Under the pieces are notes generated by a model, which ran no database searches, was not told the origin of the DNA, and saw only the letters and a list, made by a program, of their open reading frames with translations. 64,000 nucleotides of DNA from the NCBI GenBank assembly GCA_973895155.1, contig OZ316893.1, forward strand, positions 12,834,001 to 12,898,000, given 5' to 3'. This DNA is from Marsupella aquatica (lineage: Eukaryota; Marchantiophyta). Within the stretch, counting starts at the first letter, position 1; every line of letters starts with the position of its first letter. This document shows, piece by piece, positions 35,391 through 46,440 of the stretch. A program made the position numbers and the translations under genes.

Positions 35391-36702
35391 GCATTGGTCA
35401 GCTACATGCATGCGTCTTACAGGGACAGGATGATTTGTTTCGCTGTTGCAGAGTTAGCTTGTAACGTTGCATTCAGTCATGTCTTACCCCGGAGCTACTT
35501 GATTGTCGTTGCAAGGTGAAGACCTACTCGAGGACCGACTAAACTCGCGCGGTCAATTAGGGGCATCCTGGCCAAATAAATGTATTTCATAGTCCGACAA
35601 CATCATAGGTAATCCTCATCTACTTCATTTTTCCCCTTGGAGGCTATAGAAAAATAAGCTCTGTCCTTCACTTCAATTTGACAGAAGAGCTCCTGACTGT
35701 ACTCCTACAATTAAGATGTATATGTCACCCAAATTTGAGTCCAGAAAAGGGTTTGAGATTACAAACATTTGGATTGTTGAAAACTTCGTAATTGCTGCGA
35801 GAATTGCTGTGGATGCCAACAGAAAAGCTTAGTACATGCTGTGGATGCTCAACATGAGGCAACATGAGAGTCGGTAGGTCGGAATGACATTTGCTCCAAA
35901 TTAAGGGACAGTCAGTGGAAAGGCCACCACAAAACTCAATCTCACTTGACCAAAAAACGCCAAATGATATGGCTCATTGGAGTGTCTTGATCTTTCTTAT
36001 TATGTACCGCTTTTCTCTAAGTTTCCCCTTCTTCGTGCTTCTGAAAAGCCTCGATTGGTGACCCGAACTGAGCTTTCTAGCTGGGTGAATTGTGAGCGAG
36101 ACTGACCGGCAATCATTAGCTAAGCCACTGTCCAGGAAGATTGAAAAGAAATTTTCATAGAAGATATAACATTTATTCCGGTGACTACGGAACGTGATCG
36201 AGTGGCATGCGAGTATGCTTGGTAAACCAGGGAGTGCAGTATGGACCAGGCTCGATCAGTAACGTCCCCACGCAGAATGCAGGGACTTCAATCCTAACGA
36301 GACCCTCAACTATTCAGAGCCCTGCTTCGATCTCTTTCGTTCTTGAAGTGTAAGCAGTCTAGTTACGGTTATTTCAGATAAGTTTCCTCGAGACTGTGAC
36401 TGAATGTGCAATTTGTTTTTGTCATCCTCAGCTGTAGAGAAAACGTGCCTTGTCTATGTTTTATCGAAGCCGTCTGGAGACATGGGAATGAAAATGAGGC
36501 CTTGCAAACAGACATGTGAATGTTAACGAGACTTAGGGGACGCCATTTGCCCGCTTTACCAAGACAGATTTTGCACTTCGCGTCTCATCCTCTGCTAATA
36601 TGGTCTAACCATACTATTCATTGCTATGCTAGTGCATAGTGAGCTGCTGATCAGCATTTTGAAATCGATTACTTAGTTTATACGTCGAATTTTATGTTTT
36701 AA
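35391..36702 (+). repeat. Segmental duplication, copy B (partner 473-2272)
   Basis: Direct, collinear match to 473-2272 without that copy's two insertions. It carries its own unique stretch at about 36430-36630. The empty site corresponding to the MULE-like insertion is visible near 36300-36340. Confidence 0.9.
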
Positions 36703-37072
36703 CTTGTGGGGATGTCGCAAGACGGTGGCGAGCACGAAGGGACAAAATTGTCAAGCTGTAGAGCACATGGGTTTCGCCGATCTACGCAAGGCGAGCACGC
36801 GAGGTCCAGCGCCTCACTCGTGCGCTCCACACGCCAATATAAAACGAAAATATACCTGCAGATAGAATCAATGAATCATAGACTCATAGTGGAAACCGCG
36901 ACAGTCGACTGTCGACAGAAGCAAACAGTAACGAAGCTATGGTTGCCGTCCATGTCTGCACATTGATAGCTCGCCAGTGGACAACATCAGTGATCAGTGT
37001 GTGCGGGCGGAGTGTGGCTGGCGCAGGGAGCCTTGTGCTCGTCTTGTGCTCGCACCATGTCTCGACCCTGGA
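36703..37072. other. Unique DNA left of the complete Copia element
   Basis: Moderately GC-rich. A plus-strand open frame of 86 codons (36706-36966) has a non-ATG start and no recognisable features. The Copia insertion separated this stretch from 42264 onward. Confidence 0.4.
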
Positions 37073-37077
37073 CAACC

Positions 37078-37378
37078 TGTTGATAAAACTATCTAGCATG
37101 ACTAAGATACCGGAACAGCCAACGGGAAGCACATAAGTACTCGGGGAAAGGGCAAGGAGTGCAGGGGGCGACAAAGAGGCGCCGCATAGTAGAAGAGCCC
37201 AAGAGAAGGGGCGAAAGCATCAGATGGATGCAACCTAGATCTAAAGGTAAGCAGCAAGGGACAGAAGACGACAACGAACAGAAAGTGGGCCCGTATACTG
37301 AAGGGGAAAACAAGGTACTGAAGATCGGCCCGTATACTGAAGGGGAAAACAAGGTACTGAAGATCGTAGTTTCCAACA
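37078..37378 (-). repeat. 3' LTR of complete Copia, with polypurine tract at 37379-37387
   Basis: In element sense it runs TGTTGGAAACTACG to TTTTATCAACA, 301 bp. An internal 39-bp direct duplication (units beginning at about 37287 and 37326) is present in both LTRs. GAGAGGGGG directly upstream in element sense is the plus-strand primer tract. Confidence 0.96.
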
Positions 37379-37492
37379 CCCCCTCTCGATCTGAAGCCGC
37401 AGAAAACAAACGGGAGAGAGAGAGATGATGCAGGTCAGCGAGAGTACCACTGTAGGTATAGTGCGGGAGTGCAGTGTACACATATGATGAAC

Positions 37493-40400
37493 CTAGATGA
37501 GAAGAGAGGACCTAGACCGAATGCCAAGGAAATCTCGATGCTTTTCAAAAATTTGCCGACAGACTTGTTTGGTGAAAATGTCAGCATGTTGGTCATCGGT
37601 GTTGATGTATTGTAAAGAGACTTCGCCTTCAAGAATCCTTTCACGTACAAAGTGGTGTTTGGCCTCAATGTGTTTGGTGCGAGCATGGAAGATCGGATTC
37701 AGAGCAAGTCGAATAGATCCTTGGTTATCGCAGTGTAAGTGTAGATCGTGAGAAGTAGGGATTGCAGCTTCGTGTAGGTCCTTGTGGATGGTGGCATTGT
37801 CGCATTGAACAGGAACGGTGACGTTGGAGGTATGTTGGAGCTCGCGAAGTAATCGACGTAGGTACACAGCTTCCTTAGTAGCCTCAGAGAGGGCCTTGTA
37901 CTCAGCTTCGGTGGTGCTGTCCGAAATTGTGGGTTGTCGTTTGCTAGCCCAGGAGATAGGCCCAGAAGCCAGGGTGAAGACATAGCCAGCAGTAGAGCGC
38001 CGAGTATCGAGGCATCCAAGGTAGTCCGCATCAGTATATCCTGTGAGAAGAAGCTGAGAGGAGCGTTTGTAGTGGATCCCATAGTCAAGTGTCTTCTTAA
38101 CGTACCGAAGGATGTGCTTGGCAGCTTCCAAGTGCTGCAAGTGAGGTTGAGACATAAAACGAGCCACCATACCAACTGAGTAGGATAGATCCGGTCGAGT
38201 GGTCGTAAGGAAGAGTAGTTTACCCACAAGGGTGCAATACTCTGAGCGGTCAACGGGAGCCGTGTTAGAGTTAGATTGAGTGGCGAATCCTTCTGGTAGA
38301 GGCGTGTGGGCAGGCCTGCATTCAGTCATATTGTAATCACGAAGAATCTGTTCGGCATAGGTGTGCTGGTGAAGAAGCATACCGTTTGCAGTCTTGGTGA
38401 ACTCCACACCGAGATATTTGCGGATTTCACCAAGATCCTTCATTTCGTACCGATTCTGAAGATTGAGCTTGATAGTGTCGATGAGTGCCAAATCATTGCC
38501 GGTAATAAGAAGGTCGTCCACGTAAAGGAGTAAGAGTACAATAGAGGACCCCTGAAATAAGTAATACAGGTTGGGGTCAGCATCGCTCCGAGTCCAACCT
38601 TGTTCGTGAAGGTACTTATCAATCTCTTGATACCATTCACGGGGGGATTGCTTCAGTCCATAGATGGATTTGTTGAGCCGGCAAACAAGGTGCTCCAATC
38701 CTTTACGAGCAAAGCCAGGCGGTTGTTGCATGAAAAGGAGCTCTTTAAGAGTCCCGTTAAGGAATGCAGTAACAACGTCCATATGACTGATAGGCCAACC
38801 AGATGCAACAGCAAGAGCGATAACAGCACGAAGAGTTGACCAGCGAACGACGGGTGCAAAAGTGTCATTATAATCTATGCCAGGTTGCTGTTCAAGACCC
38901 CTAGCAACAAGACGAGCTTTAAGACGTGCGCGCGTTGGATTATCGGCGTCATGGATAGGTTTAGATTTGTACAGCCATTTTGATGAAATTGCACGTCTCC
39001 CCGGGGGTAACTCCACAAGGTCCCATGTCTCATTTTTAATCAAGCTGTCATATTCTTCCTGCATAGCACTGCACCAGCCAGGGTCTTGTATAGCATCACG
39101 GAAGGCAATAGTGTCACTAACAGGGTTAGCGGTTTCGATAATGCATAAGTCTACATCCTCCGGGATATGCATTTCATAGTCCCCACTACGAGCCCAGGCT
39201 GGAAGCTGCCTGGCCCTTGACCCGCGGCGTTTTGGTAGCGGATTAATCTGAACATTTGGAGCAAGGGTGGAGTTACAGGGCAGAGGAGGAGCCTCGTCGA
39301 TGGTGGGGTCGACGTTGTGGACATGAGTCCCACCGTGATTGCCAAGGTCAGCAACGTCCTTGATGGTGTTGTCATTGGGGAGCTGGGTCCCATCAAGATT
39401 GCTAGGGGCATCGTGAGCAGCATGGTCAAGAACATGATGTTCGTCCCCTTCTGGCTCAGAAGGAGCCTCAGTTGCCGGGAGAAGGTCAAGAAAAATGTCT
39501 GACTGGGCAGGAGGAGCACGAAAATCTCCAGGGGAGTCTTCAATAAAGGTGACATTGGAGGAGATAAGGATCCGACGAGAGAGGGGGTCAAAACAGCGGT
39601 AGCCTTTGGTGTTGAGGTCATAACCAATGAAGACAGAAGGGATAGCTCGCGAGCCAAATTTCCCATCGGACTTAGTAGGGAGGCGAACAAAAGCTGAGCA
39701 GCCAAGGACACGGAGGTGAGAGAGATCAGGCTTCATACCATAGAGAGCCTCAAAGGGCGTCGAGAGATGAAGGGCCCGAGTGGAACATCGATTGAGAACA
39801 TAGGTGGCAGCTTTGACTGCCTCAGGCCAGAGGAAGCGAGGATATTTACCCTCAACATATATACTCCTGGCGGCCTCAAGTAAAGTGCGATTTTTGCGTT
39901 CAGCTACCCCATTTTGGTGGGGGGTACTAGGGGCAGTCAGTTGACGGCGAATCCCGTGGTGGCTGCAGAACTCAATAAATTCTTGGGACAAGTATTCGCC
40001 ACCTCGATCAGAGCGTAAACAGGAGAGCTTGGTGCCAAATTGATTTTCGGCAGCAGTTTTGAACGTCTTGAAGCAGCGGAAAGTCTCATGTTTGTGAGAG
40101 AGATAATAGACCCACGTAAAACGGGTAAAATCGTCGATGAAGGTCAAGATGTACTTGACGGGGGAGCTGGAGTGGATGGGTCCGCAAAGATCAGAATGCA
40201 CCAGATCCAAAACACGTGATGTGCGTCGAATGGAGTGCTTGGGGACATTGTCACGATGAGTTTTGCCGAGGATACATGACGTACATTGCTTTTTCTGAAA
40301 GGAGAGCAAGGGAACACCAGTAACGAGGTGTCGGGCAGTCATGTGATGTGCAGTTTGAAAGTTGAGATGAGCCAGACGCCGGTGCCATAAGTCGACAATG

Positions 40401-41827
40401 TCAGTCTCCACATTGGTGATGGTATTCGCTTCATGTGTCAAACAAGGCGGAGGATAAGAGCCGGAGGACGACAGTTGATACAAACTGTTCCGCGGTGATC
40501 GAGATGCCTGGAGAAAGACGGATGATGGGTTGTCTTTGTCAAACACTAAGCAAGACTTAGAGTCAAACAAAATAAGATGACCAGCATCGGCAAGTTTGCC
40601 CACAGACATAAGATTTTTGTGAACACCAGGCACGTAAAGAACATTGTTGATAGCTTTATTGTCAACATGAGCAGTGCCATTGCCAGCAATGGGCAAAGTG
40701 TTACCGCTAGCAGTGGTTACACCAGGACCAGAAGGGCCAGCCTGCTGGAAAGTCTCTAATGTTGAGCGATGTCCAGTGATGTGATTGCTAGCACCGGAGT
40801 CCATGTACCAATCTTGAGAGGTGTTTCTGAATTCGGTAAGGTTGGCAGCAATCTCTTCCTCGTGCATCTCTGGAAATGGATCAAAATCCTCAGGGTCTGG
40901 AGTGAACTCCGTGAGGTGTGCCTGGGGTTTGATTCGACGAAGGTTCCCTGCACGAATCATCAGCTGGGAGATTTGATCATCCAGCTTCTTCAGGTCGCAC
41001 TCAACTTCCCAATGGCCAGATTTGCTGCAGTAGTTGCACGAGCCAGTCGTGCGACGTGGAGCAGGAGCAGGCGGGTGACAGCGGTTGTCAGCAATGGATC
41101 CACGGTAGTCCCCTGGGCGAGAGGGTCGGTGAGAGACACGGCCTCTGACAGCAGGTCGAGAAAAGCGAGCGAGAAGGGCTTCTTCAGCAACTTCCTCTCG
41201 TTTCCCTTTCCTCCAGAAAGCCTCAGCCTGCATACGTTCCACAAGGGAGGAGAACTTGGGTGTATGGGTTCTAGATAAATCAGCGCCAAAGCTGGATACA
41301 AAGGGACCCCAGCTATGTGGTAACCCGCCTAGAACAATGTGAATGAGACGGGAGTTGTCAACAGTGGCATTAATCGTGGAGAGTTGGGAAGTGATGCTTT
41401 CTACTTCCCTGAGGTAGTCTTCGATGTTACTGCCTTCAGTCATCTTGACTTTATGCAGCTTCTGTTCGAGGAGAAGTCTGCGTTGGAGAAGGTCACCTCG
41501 AAAGCGCTGCTTGAAGTGCTGCCAGCAGGCAACAGGATCGTTGCCATATGAAGCAACGACATGGAGGAACTTGGTCTTGACGGTGGCCATCAGAATGGAC
41601 TTGGCCTTGATGATCTTCTTCTTGCGTTCCTTGGGAGTGAGGACAATCTCATCCTCTACTGTAGCAACGTTGGTTGTGTCAGTGTTGTCGCTGTCTTCGT
41701 CAGCGAACTTCAGTTCATCCCATACCTCGTCTCGCTCGAGCAGGGTCTGGACTTGTAAGCTCCACGTGATGTGGTTGCTTTCTCCATCTAGCTTGTCAGC
41801 TTCACTGAATATTCTAGCTAGGTCCAT
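37493..41827 (-). CDS. Copia Gag-Pol polyprotein (1444 residues)
   Basis: One uninterrupted frame. The N-terminal 250 residues form a Gag domain (DGESNHITWSLQVQTLL). The zinc knuckle CNYCSKSGHWEVEC lies at about 264-277. The aspartic protease motif YMDSGASNHI has its active Asp at about 343. The integrase has an HHCC segment (HRRLAHL...CTSCILGK) and D, D, E in HSDLCGP, LRSDRGGEY and QNGVAERKNRT. The RT shows KARLVARGLEQQPG and YVDDLLITG, and RNase H shows TDADYLGCLDTRRS and STTEAEYKAL. Length and domain order (integrase before RT) are typical of plant Copia. No stops or frameshifts, in contrast with the Copia remnant at 10-13.8 kb. It makes the particle and enzymes for the element's own cycle. 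Confidence 0.97.
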   Translation of the reverse strand: MDLARIFSEADKLDGESNHITWSLQVQTLLERDEVWDELKFADEDSDNTDTTNVATVEDEIVLTPKERKKKIIKAKSILMATVKTKFLHVVASYGNDPVACWQHFKQRFRGDLLQRRLLLEQKLHKVKMTEGSNIEDYLREVESITSQLSTINATVDNSRLIHIVLGGLPHSWGPFVSSFGADLSRTHTPKFSSLVERMQAEAFWRKGKREEVAEEALLARFSRPAVRGRVSHRPSRPGDYRGSIADNRCHPPAPAPRRTTGSCNYCSKSGHWEVECDLKKLDDQISQLMIRAGNLRRIKPQAHLTEFTPDPEDFDPFPEMHEEEIAANLTEFRNTSQDWYMDSGASNHITGHRSTLETFQQAGPSGPGVTTASGNTLPIAGNGTAHVDNKAINNVLYVPGVHKNLMSVGKLADAGHLILFDSKSCLVFDKDNPSSVFLQASRSPRNSLYQLSSSGSYPPPCLTHEANTITNVETDIVDLWHRRLAHLNFQTAHHMTARHLVTGVPLLSFQKKQCTSCILGKTHRDNVPKHSIRRTSRVLDLVHSDLCGPIHSSSPVKYILTFIDDFTRFTWVYYLSHKHETFRCFKTFKTAAENQFGTKLSCLRSDRGGEYLSQEFIEFCSHHGIRRQLTAPSTPHQNGVAERKNRTLLEAARSIYVEGKYPRFLWPEAVKAATYVLNRCSTRALHLSTPFEALYGMKPDLSHLRVLGCSAFVRLPTKSDGKFGSRAIPSVFIGYDLNTKGYRCFDPLSRRILISSNVTFIEDSPGDFRAPPAQSDIFLDLLPATEAPSEPEGDEHHVLDHAAHDAPSNLDGTQLPNDNTIKDVADLGNHGGTHVHNVDPTIDEAPPLPCNSTLAPNVQINPLPKRRGSRARQLPAWARSGDYEMHIPEDVDLCIIETANPVSDTIAFRDAIQDPGWCSAMQEEYDSLIKNETWDLVELPPGRRAISSKWLYKSKPIHDADNPTRARLKARLVARGLEQQPGIDYNDTFAPVVRWSTLRAVIALAVASGWPISHMDVVTAFLNGTLKELLFMQQPPGFARKGLEHLVCRLNKSIYGLKQSPREWYQEIDKYLHEQGWTRSDADPNLYYLFQGSSIVLLLLYVDDLLITGNDLALIDTIKLNLQNRYEMKDLGEIRKYLGVEFTKTANGMLLHQHTYAEQILRDYNMTECRPAHTPLPEGFATQSNSNTAPVDRSEYCTLVGKLLFLTTTRPDLSYSVGMVARFMSQPHLQHLEAAKHILRYVKKTLDYGIHYKRSSQLLLTGYTDADYLGCLDTRRSTAGYVFTLASGPISWASKRQPTISDSTTEAEYKALSEATKEAVYLRRLLRELQHTSNVTVPVQCDNATIHKDLHEAAIPTSHDLHLHCDNQGSIRLALNPIFHARTKHIEAKHHFVRERILEGEVSLQYINTDDQHADIFTKQVCRQIFEKHRDFLGIRSRSSLLI

Positions 41828-41945
41828 GGCTAGATCACGTTGGGAACTCTCACCAACTGAAATAGACGGAGGGACAGGTCGCTCAAACTCAGAGAACTCT
41901 CATCTAAGTGTAGCGTTGGATCTTAGTCATGGGAGAGCTAACCTT

Positions 41946-41957
41946 GCTCTGATACCA
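41946..41957 (-). promoter_or_regulatory. Primer binding site (tRNA-iMet type)
   Basis: TGGTATCAGAGC in element sense abuts the end of the 5' LTR. It is the usual Copia primer site, complementary to the 3' end of plant initiator methionine tRNA. Confidence 0.95.
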
Positions 41958-42258
41958 TGTTGATAAAACTATCTAGCATGACTAAGATACCGGAACAGCC
42001 AACGGGAAGCACATAAGTACTCGGGGAAAGGGCAAGGAGTGCAGGGGGCGACAAAGAGGCGCCGCATAGTAGAAGAGCCCAAGAGAAGGGGCGAAAGCAT
42101 CAGATGGATGCAACCTAGATCTAAAGGTAAGCAGCAAGGGACAGAAGACGACAACGAACAGAAAGTGGGCCCGTATACTGAAGGGGAAAACAAGGTACTG
42201 AAGATCGGCCCGTATACTGAAGGGGAAAACAAGGTACTGAAGATCGTAGTTTCCAACA
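41958..42258 (-). repeat. 5' LTR of complete Copia
   Basis: Reads the same as 37078-37378 across all 301 bases, including the internal 39-bp duplication. It is followed by the CAACC target duplication at 42259-42263. It should contain the element's promoter. Confidence 0.96.
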
Positions 42259-42263
42259 CAACC

Positions 42264-44384
42264 GGCATTGACTCGCTTTGTCCAATTGACTGATCACCAT
42301 AGCACCAGCAGTGCAGCACACAGCGATGACTACTGACGGATCACCACTAGCAACAGCACACAACGATGACTTCTGTACGTAGAGATGAATGGAGTGTGGT
42401 CTGCTGAAGAATACGATTTTAACAATATATGGTGGTGGACAATAAGATACCATTTGTGGAGTCGTCCATCGCAGTAAGGCTACTCAAAGCTTCAAAGTTG
42501 TAGATATGGCTTTTGGCCATAAACAAATGGCATGACAATAGGGTTACTCAAAGCTTCACTTGTAGCCATTGGTTTTGGCCATGAAAAAATCTCACAAGAT
42601 TTATAAACCAGGAATAAAACAAAGTGCAATGAAACTAACAATGAAAGGAAAGAAAAAGTGGTCCACATAAGACAAACACCAAACCAGTAAAACTAAAAAC
42701 AAATGCAAAACTAGAAAAGAACAAAATAAGCATCAGAATTTATAAATGAGGGAAAAGCAAAGTACAATGAAAAAGAGTGATGAAGAAAATATGATGAAGA
42801 AAAAGAGAAAAAGTGTCAAACATTACATGAGTGCAAACTCAATGACTAGTGTATGCAGTGGAATATGTGACAAAAGCTAATGGGTTACATCCCATGTCCT
42901 AACCAAATCAGCAAGTGGGACAGAAATGTAGTCTAGGGGGACTAGTGTCTGTGGGGGCAAAGTGGCACCCACTCTGAGGGCAAAGTGACACCCACTCTGA
43001 GGGAAAGGAAGAAGATAAAGAGAAAAGTGTCAAACATTACATGAATGCAAACTCAAGGACTACAGGTAAGGTCTACATTGGAAAATGTGATAGAACAATG
43101 GACGTCCTAACTAACTTAGCAAGTGGATACTAATGTACTCTAGGTGGGCTAGCATGTGTGGAGGCATAGTGGCGCCCACTATGAGGGATACACAATAAAT
43201 TGTGCAAGCTTGGGCACACTGTAAGGACATTGAAAGAGCTGACAAAAGTGCAAATGGCATCAGAATGGGGCTACTCAAAGCTTCATAGTTATACTCATGG
43301 CTTTTGGCCAAAGCTTTCTCACATGGTTCTGTAAAAATTAATTTTTGTTTGTTTTGTATGTACCATGATCAATTTTTATGGCAAAAATGAATTCACTTGA
43401 TCATAAGTTTTTTTATGGTCTGGGACCTCCTAATTAGGGTTCACCAAATTTTGAGGTTTCAGACCCTCTTATATTGAACTAAGCTTAAGCCAATTAGTGA
43501 AATTTTGACTTGACCGTGTTGGCCTCGGGGGGTTGACTATCAAAAATCTTAGGAACCATGTGCGATCCAAAATAAGTATTTTTGATAAAAATTAACTAAA
43601 TTTTTAAAAAACATAAGAGGCAAAAGAAGGTATTATAACCTCATGTTTATAGAATGTTCTCTAATATATAATTTTTATAAAATAAAATAAATTATTAATG
43701 TTGAAAATGAAAAATATTTTTGGAATATTTTCTTTATAAAATAAATCTATTTATATTAGGTTAGGATTATAAGTGGTATCCCAAAATATACATTTAGTTA
43801 ACCCCCAGGTGTTTACCCAAAAACTAAATAACTGTTTAAAATTTGATTCCACTTGACAAACGTTTATTTGGTGTTTGACTCACTCTTGTAGGGAAGGCAT
43901 TTTTGACTTGCTAGAATGAACAACTTTCAATTATCGAAGTTGTCAAGTACATTCATGCTTCATTGGGTGTCTTTATGGGGCATTTATGGACAGAAATAAC
44001 ACACAAAGATTAAGTCATTAGTCCTTGTTTTCAAAAAATCTGTTTATAATGTGGAAAACATTTTAAAAATCCAGTGGACCACTTCAAGGGCCACTTCAAG
44101 TCATATAAGACACACAGACTAAGTCATTTTTAAACAAGTGGTCCTTGTTTTCAAAAAATTGGAAAACATTTAAAAATTGATTCAGTCGCCAAAGGAAATT
44201 CCCTGCAAATATTTCCTTTATCGATAGAAGGAAATTCCCTGCAAAGTCCAAAGGCCTAGGTACTGAGGTCATTGCCCTCTAAACCCTGGAAATGCTCTAC
44301 ATACATCCACTTCATTGACCCCTAAACCCTGGAGATGCTCTAAAGTCATCCACTTACTAAAATTGGAGCTGGAGATGGATTCTC
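42264..44384. other. Repeat-rich intergenic DNA, no gene recognised
   Basis: ACTCAAAGCTTCA followed by GGxTTTTGGCCA occurs three times (about 42481, 42545 and 43269). A 40-base-spaced small duplication (CAGCACACAxCGATGACT) lies near 42314-42372. The stretch 43.4-43.8 kb is strongly AT-rich. CTAAACCCTGGxxATGCTCT repeats at about 44279 and 44324. Confidence 0.6.
42805..43190 (+). repeat. Tandem duplication, units of about 170-200 bp
   Basis: AGTGTCAAACATTACATGA starts two units at about 42810 and 43026. Each continues through GCAAACTCAxxGACTA, GTCCTAAC, AGCAAGTGG and a CCCACTxTGAGGG end. The CACCCACTCTGAGGG phrase is itself tandem (42966 and 42990). Confidence 0.75.
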
Positions 44385-44710
44385 AACGTCATAAGGACAG
44401 CTCACTTAACTCCAGTTTTTAGTCGAAATTGAGTTTATTCCATACGAAGGAGCTACTTGTGCTGTGCTGCTGACTTCGTCCGGCATGGCTGAATGTGTAA
44501 AAAGGATGTAATATTCCCTCATTAGTTTGCTTATTATAAGATTGCGATAATATGGAGTCAAAGTGGTGGAGAACTTGAGACTGCTCCCAACGTCAAAAGG
44601 ACAGCTCACTAGTCCTCAGCTCCAGCTGTTTTCTGGTCAAATTTTAGTTGATTCCATACGAAGGAGCTATCGTCGATGTGCTGCTGACTTGCTCAGGCAT
44701 GTCGGTCATG
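44385..44710 (+). repeat. Diverged direct duplication of about 110 bp
   Basis: AAGGACAGCTCACT, ATTCCATACGAAGGAGCTA and GTGCTGCTGACTT occur in order at about 44393-44470 and 44597-44690. Spacing is about 200 bases. No coding potential. Confidence 0.75.
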
Positions 44711-46440
44711 TAACTGATGCCGGTTTTCATGATTGATAACCAATCCCGGTTTTGATGCATTGATGATGATGATTGACCCACGCGTACAGGCTGCTGGCCT
44801 GCGAGAATCAGCAATTCGGCTAATCACATTTGAGAAGGCAAATCGCACTGATGTCAACGAGGGTGAGATCACCCAAATACATACTGTACCCTCGCCCGAT
44901 TGAATTGCGCAGTGTTGAATCACGAGATGCAATCCTTCTCCCTACTATTTTCGGTGTCATAGATTCCAAGAGTAGATTGGCGACAAATAGAAAAGCTTAG
45001 AAATTATTCTACCCTTGTCCATTTATGCCGCATAAATCAAAACCTCGTAATCATGGCTTGGCAGCTAGGATGTTTCGAAACGGGGCACAACTGGCCACAA
45101 CTGTCTCCCCGGTCAACATTGGTTGTTGCTCCCTCCTCTGGGCCCTCCCGTTGTCCCGTGCATGCTTCATTCTGTGTCATGGAATGTTATTCAACGCAAT
45201 CTTTGGAGTCAAAAATTGTATACTCCATTGAGCACTATGGAAATCACCATGCTACGCATAGTAAGCAGCACCAATGCCTTCGAGTTTTGGAAAATAGTTG
45301 CAAAGAATTTCAAGACCTGCTCGATTGGACGTGCAGTTTATTAATTAATGGAGGAACATTCTTTTTCTGCGCTCGAGAACCGTGGGCGGATATGAGTGAG
45401 TGAGAACTCGGGCATGCAGGACTGGGGAGCCAATGTGCAAGAACTCTAGCTGCAGGTGGAACCGGCCCCGAGCCTCTCCAAAGTCCAAATCGTCTGCAGC
45501 TACTTACTAAACAGGTTTCACTCACATCCAAATACTACAACGTACTGCCGGTTAACACCGAATTGTCTTAGGTCTCATCAGGGCGTCAGTATTTGTTTTA
45601 AATAGTTTGACAAGATATCTGATTATTTTGGTTACTAATGTCAACACCTTCCATGACTGTTGTTTCGCTCCATCCACTGCAGTGCGTGGCGGAGACCTCA
45701 TAATTATCCACGAACAATATGTTGTAATTCGTCTGGTGGCTGAAACGACTGTCTACAACTTGAATCGGGACTCGAATGTGCAAGTTGGAAAAATGTTATG
45801 ACAGTACTGGACATTTGGCCAGTCGTAATCAGGCAATTCCACGGTGAGCCATTTCGATCATATATCCAATTCCTTACGTCGTCTTGGTTGGCTCTCGAGT
45901 GCGTACCTTCTACTCTAACTTGACGGGTTTCCCAAATCATTACCGGTTGTTATGTTTCGTCTGGTCAGGGAAAACCCATAGATATCAAAAGTCAGAGTCC
46001 GAGAATGGGTCTTGTCGACACTGCTATTGTCAAAATAATGGCAACGATAGGATTTAATATGTCTGACACGGGGTACGGTCCACCAAGACCTGCGGACCTT
46101 CCGAAACTCATGATTATTATACCCTTGCGTTGAGTGTAGAAGGCCGTTTGCCGTTGAGAATGGCCGAGATTTGCATTTGAAAAGTACTTCACGAAAATGT
46201 CTGGTGGTTAGAACTGACATCGCATGGGTGCTCACTGTTAGGGTAAGTGCAGCTGCATCGATCACTGGGGGACTCGCGATTGGAGACCAGTCTGGATACT
46301 ATTCGGTTGTGATTGCCTGCTCCATATCTGGCACGTCACTGCTTGGTTGCAGAGGTCGAGCATCCATTATTGAAGCTCAATTCCGGACGTAGCAGTGTGG
46401 TACGCAGTCTCATTATTTTTAGGCCAGCATACACTGTACA
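44711..46440. other. Upstream flank of LPR gene 2
   Basis: Overlapping short open frames on both strands without features. The promoter of LPR gene 2 should lie in the right part. I see no convincing TATA box within 200 bases of its ATG. Confidence 0.45.

Larger units (their letters stand above)
37078..42258 (-). mobile_element. Complete, apparently recent Ty1/Copia retrotransposon
   Basis: Full-length minus-strand element of 5181 bases. Both LTRs are 301 bp (37078-37378 and 41958-42258) and appear identical on reading. They are flanked by the 5-bp target duplication CAACC (37073-37077 and 42259-42263). A primer binding site, a polypurine tract and one unbroken polyprotein frame are present. 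Identical LTRs mean the insertion is very young, because the two are copied from one template at integration. This copy may be competent for movement. Confidence 0.97.

Noticed and set aside
42477-43330. Repeats ACTCAAAGCTTCA at 42.48, 42.55 and 43.27 kb as a small LTR pair (TRIM)
   Set aside because: No TG...CA ends, primer site or target duplication could be defined. They look like local duplications.
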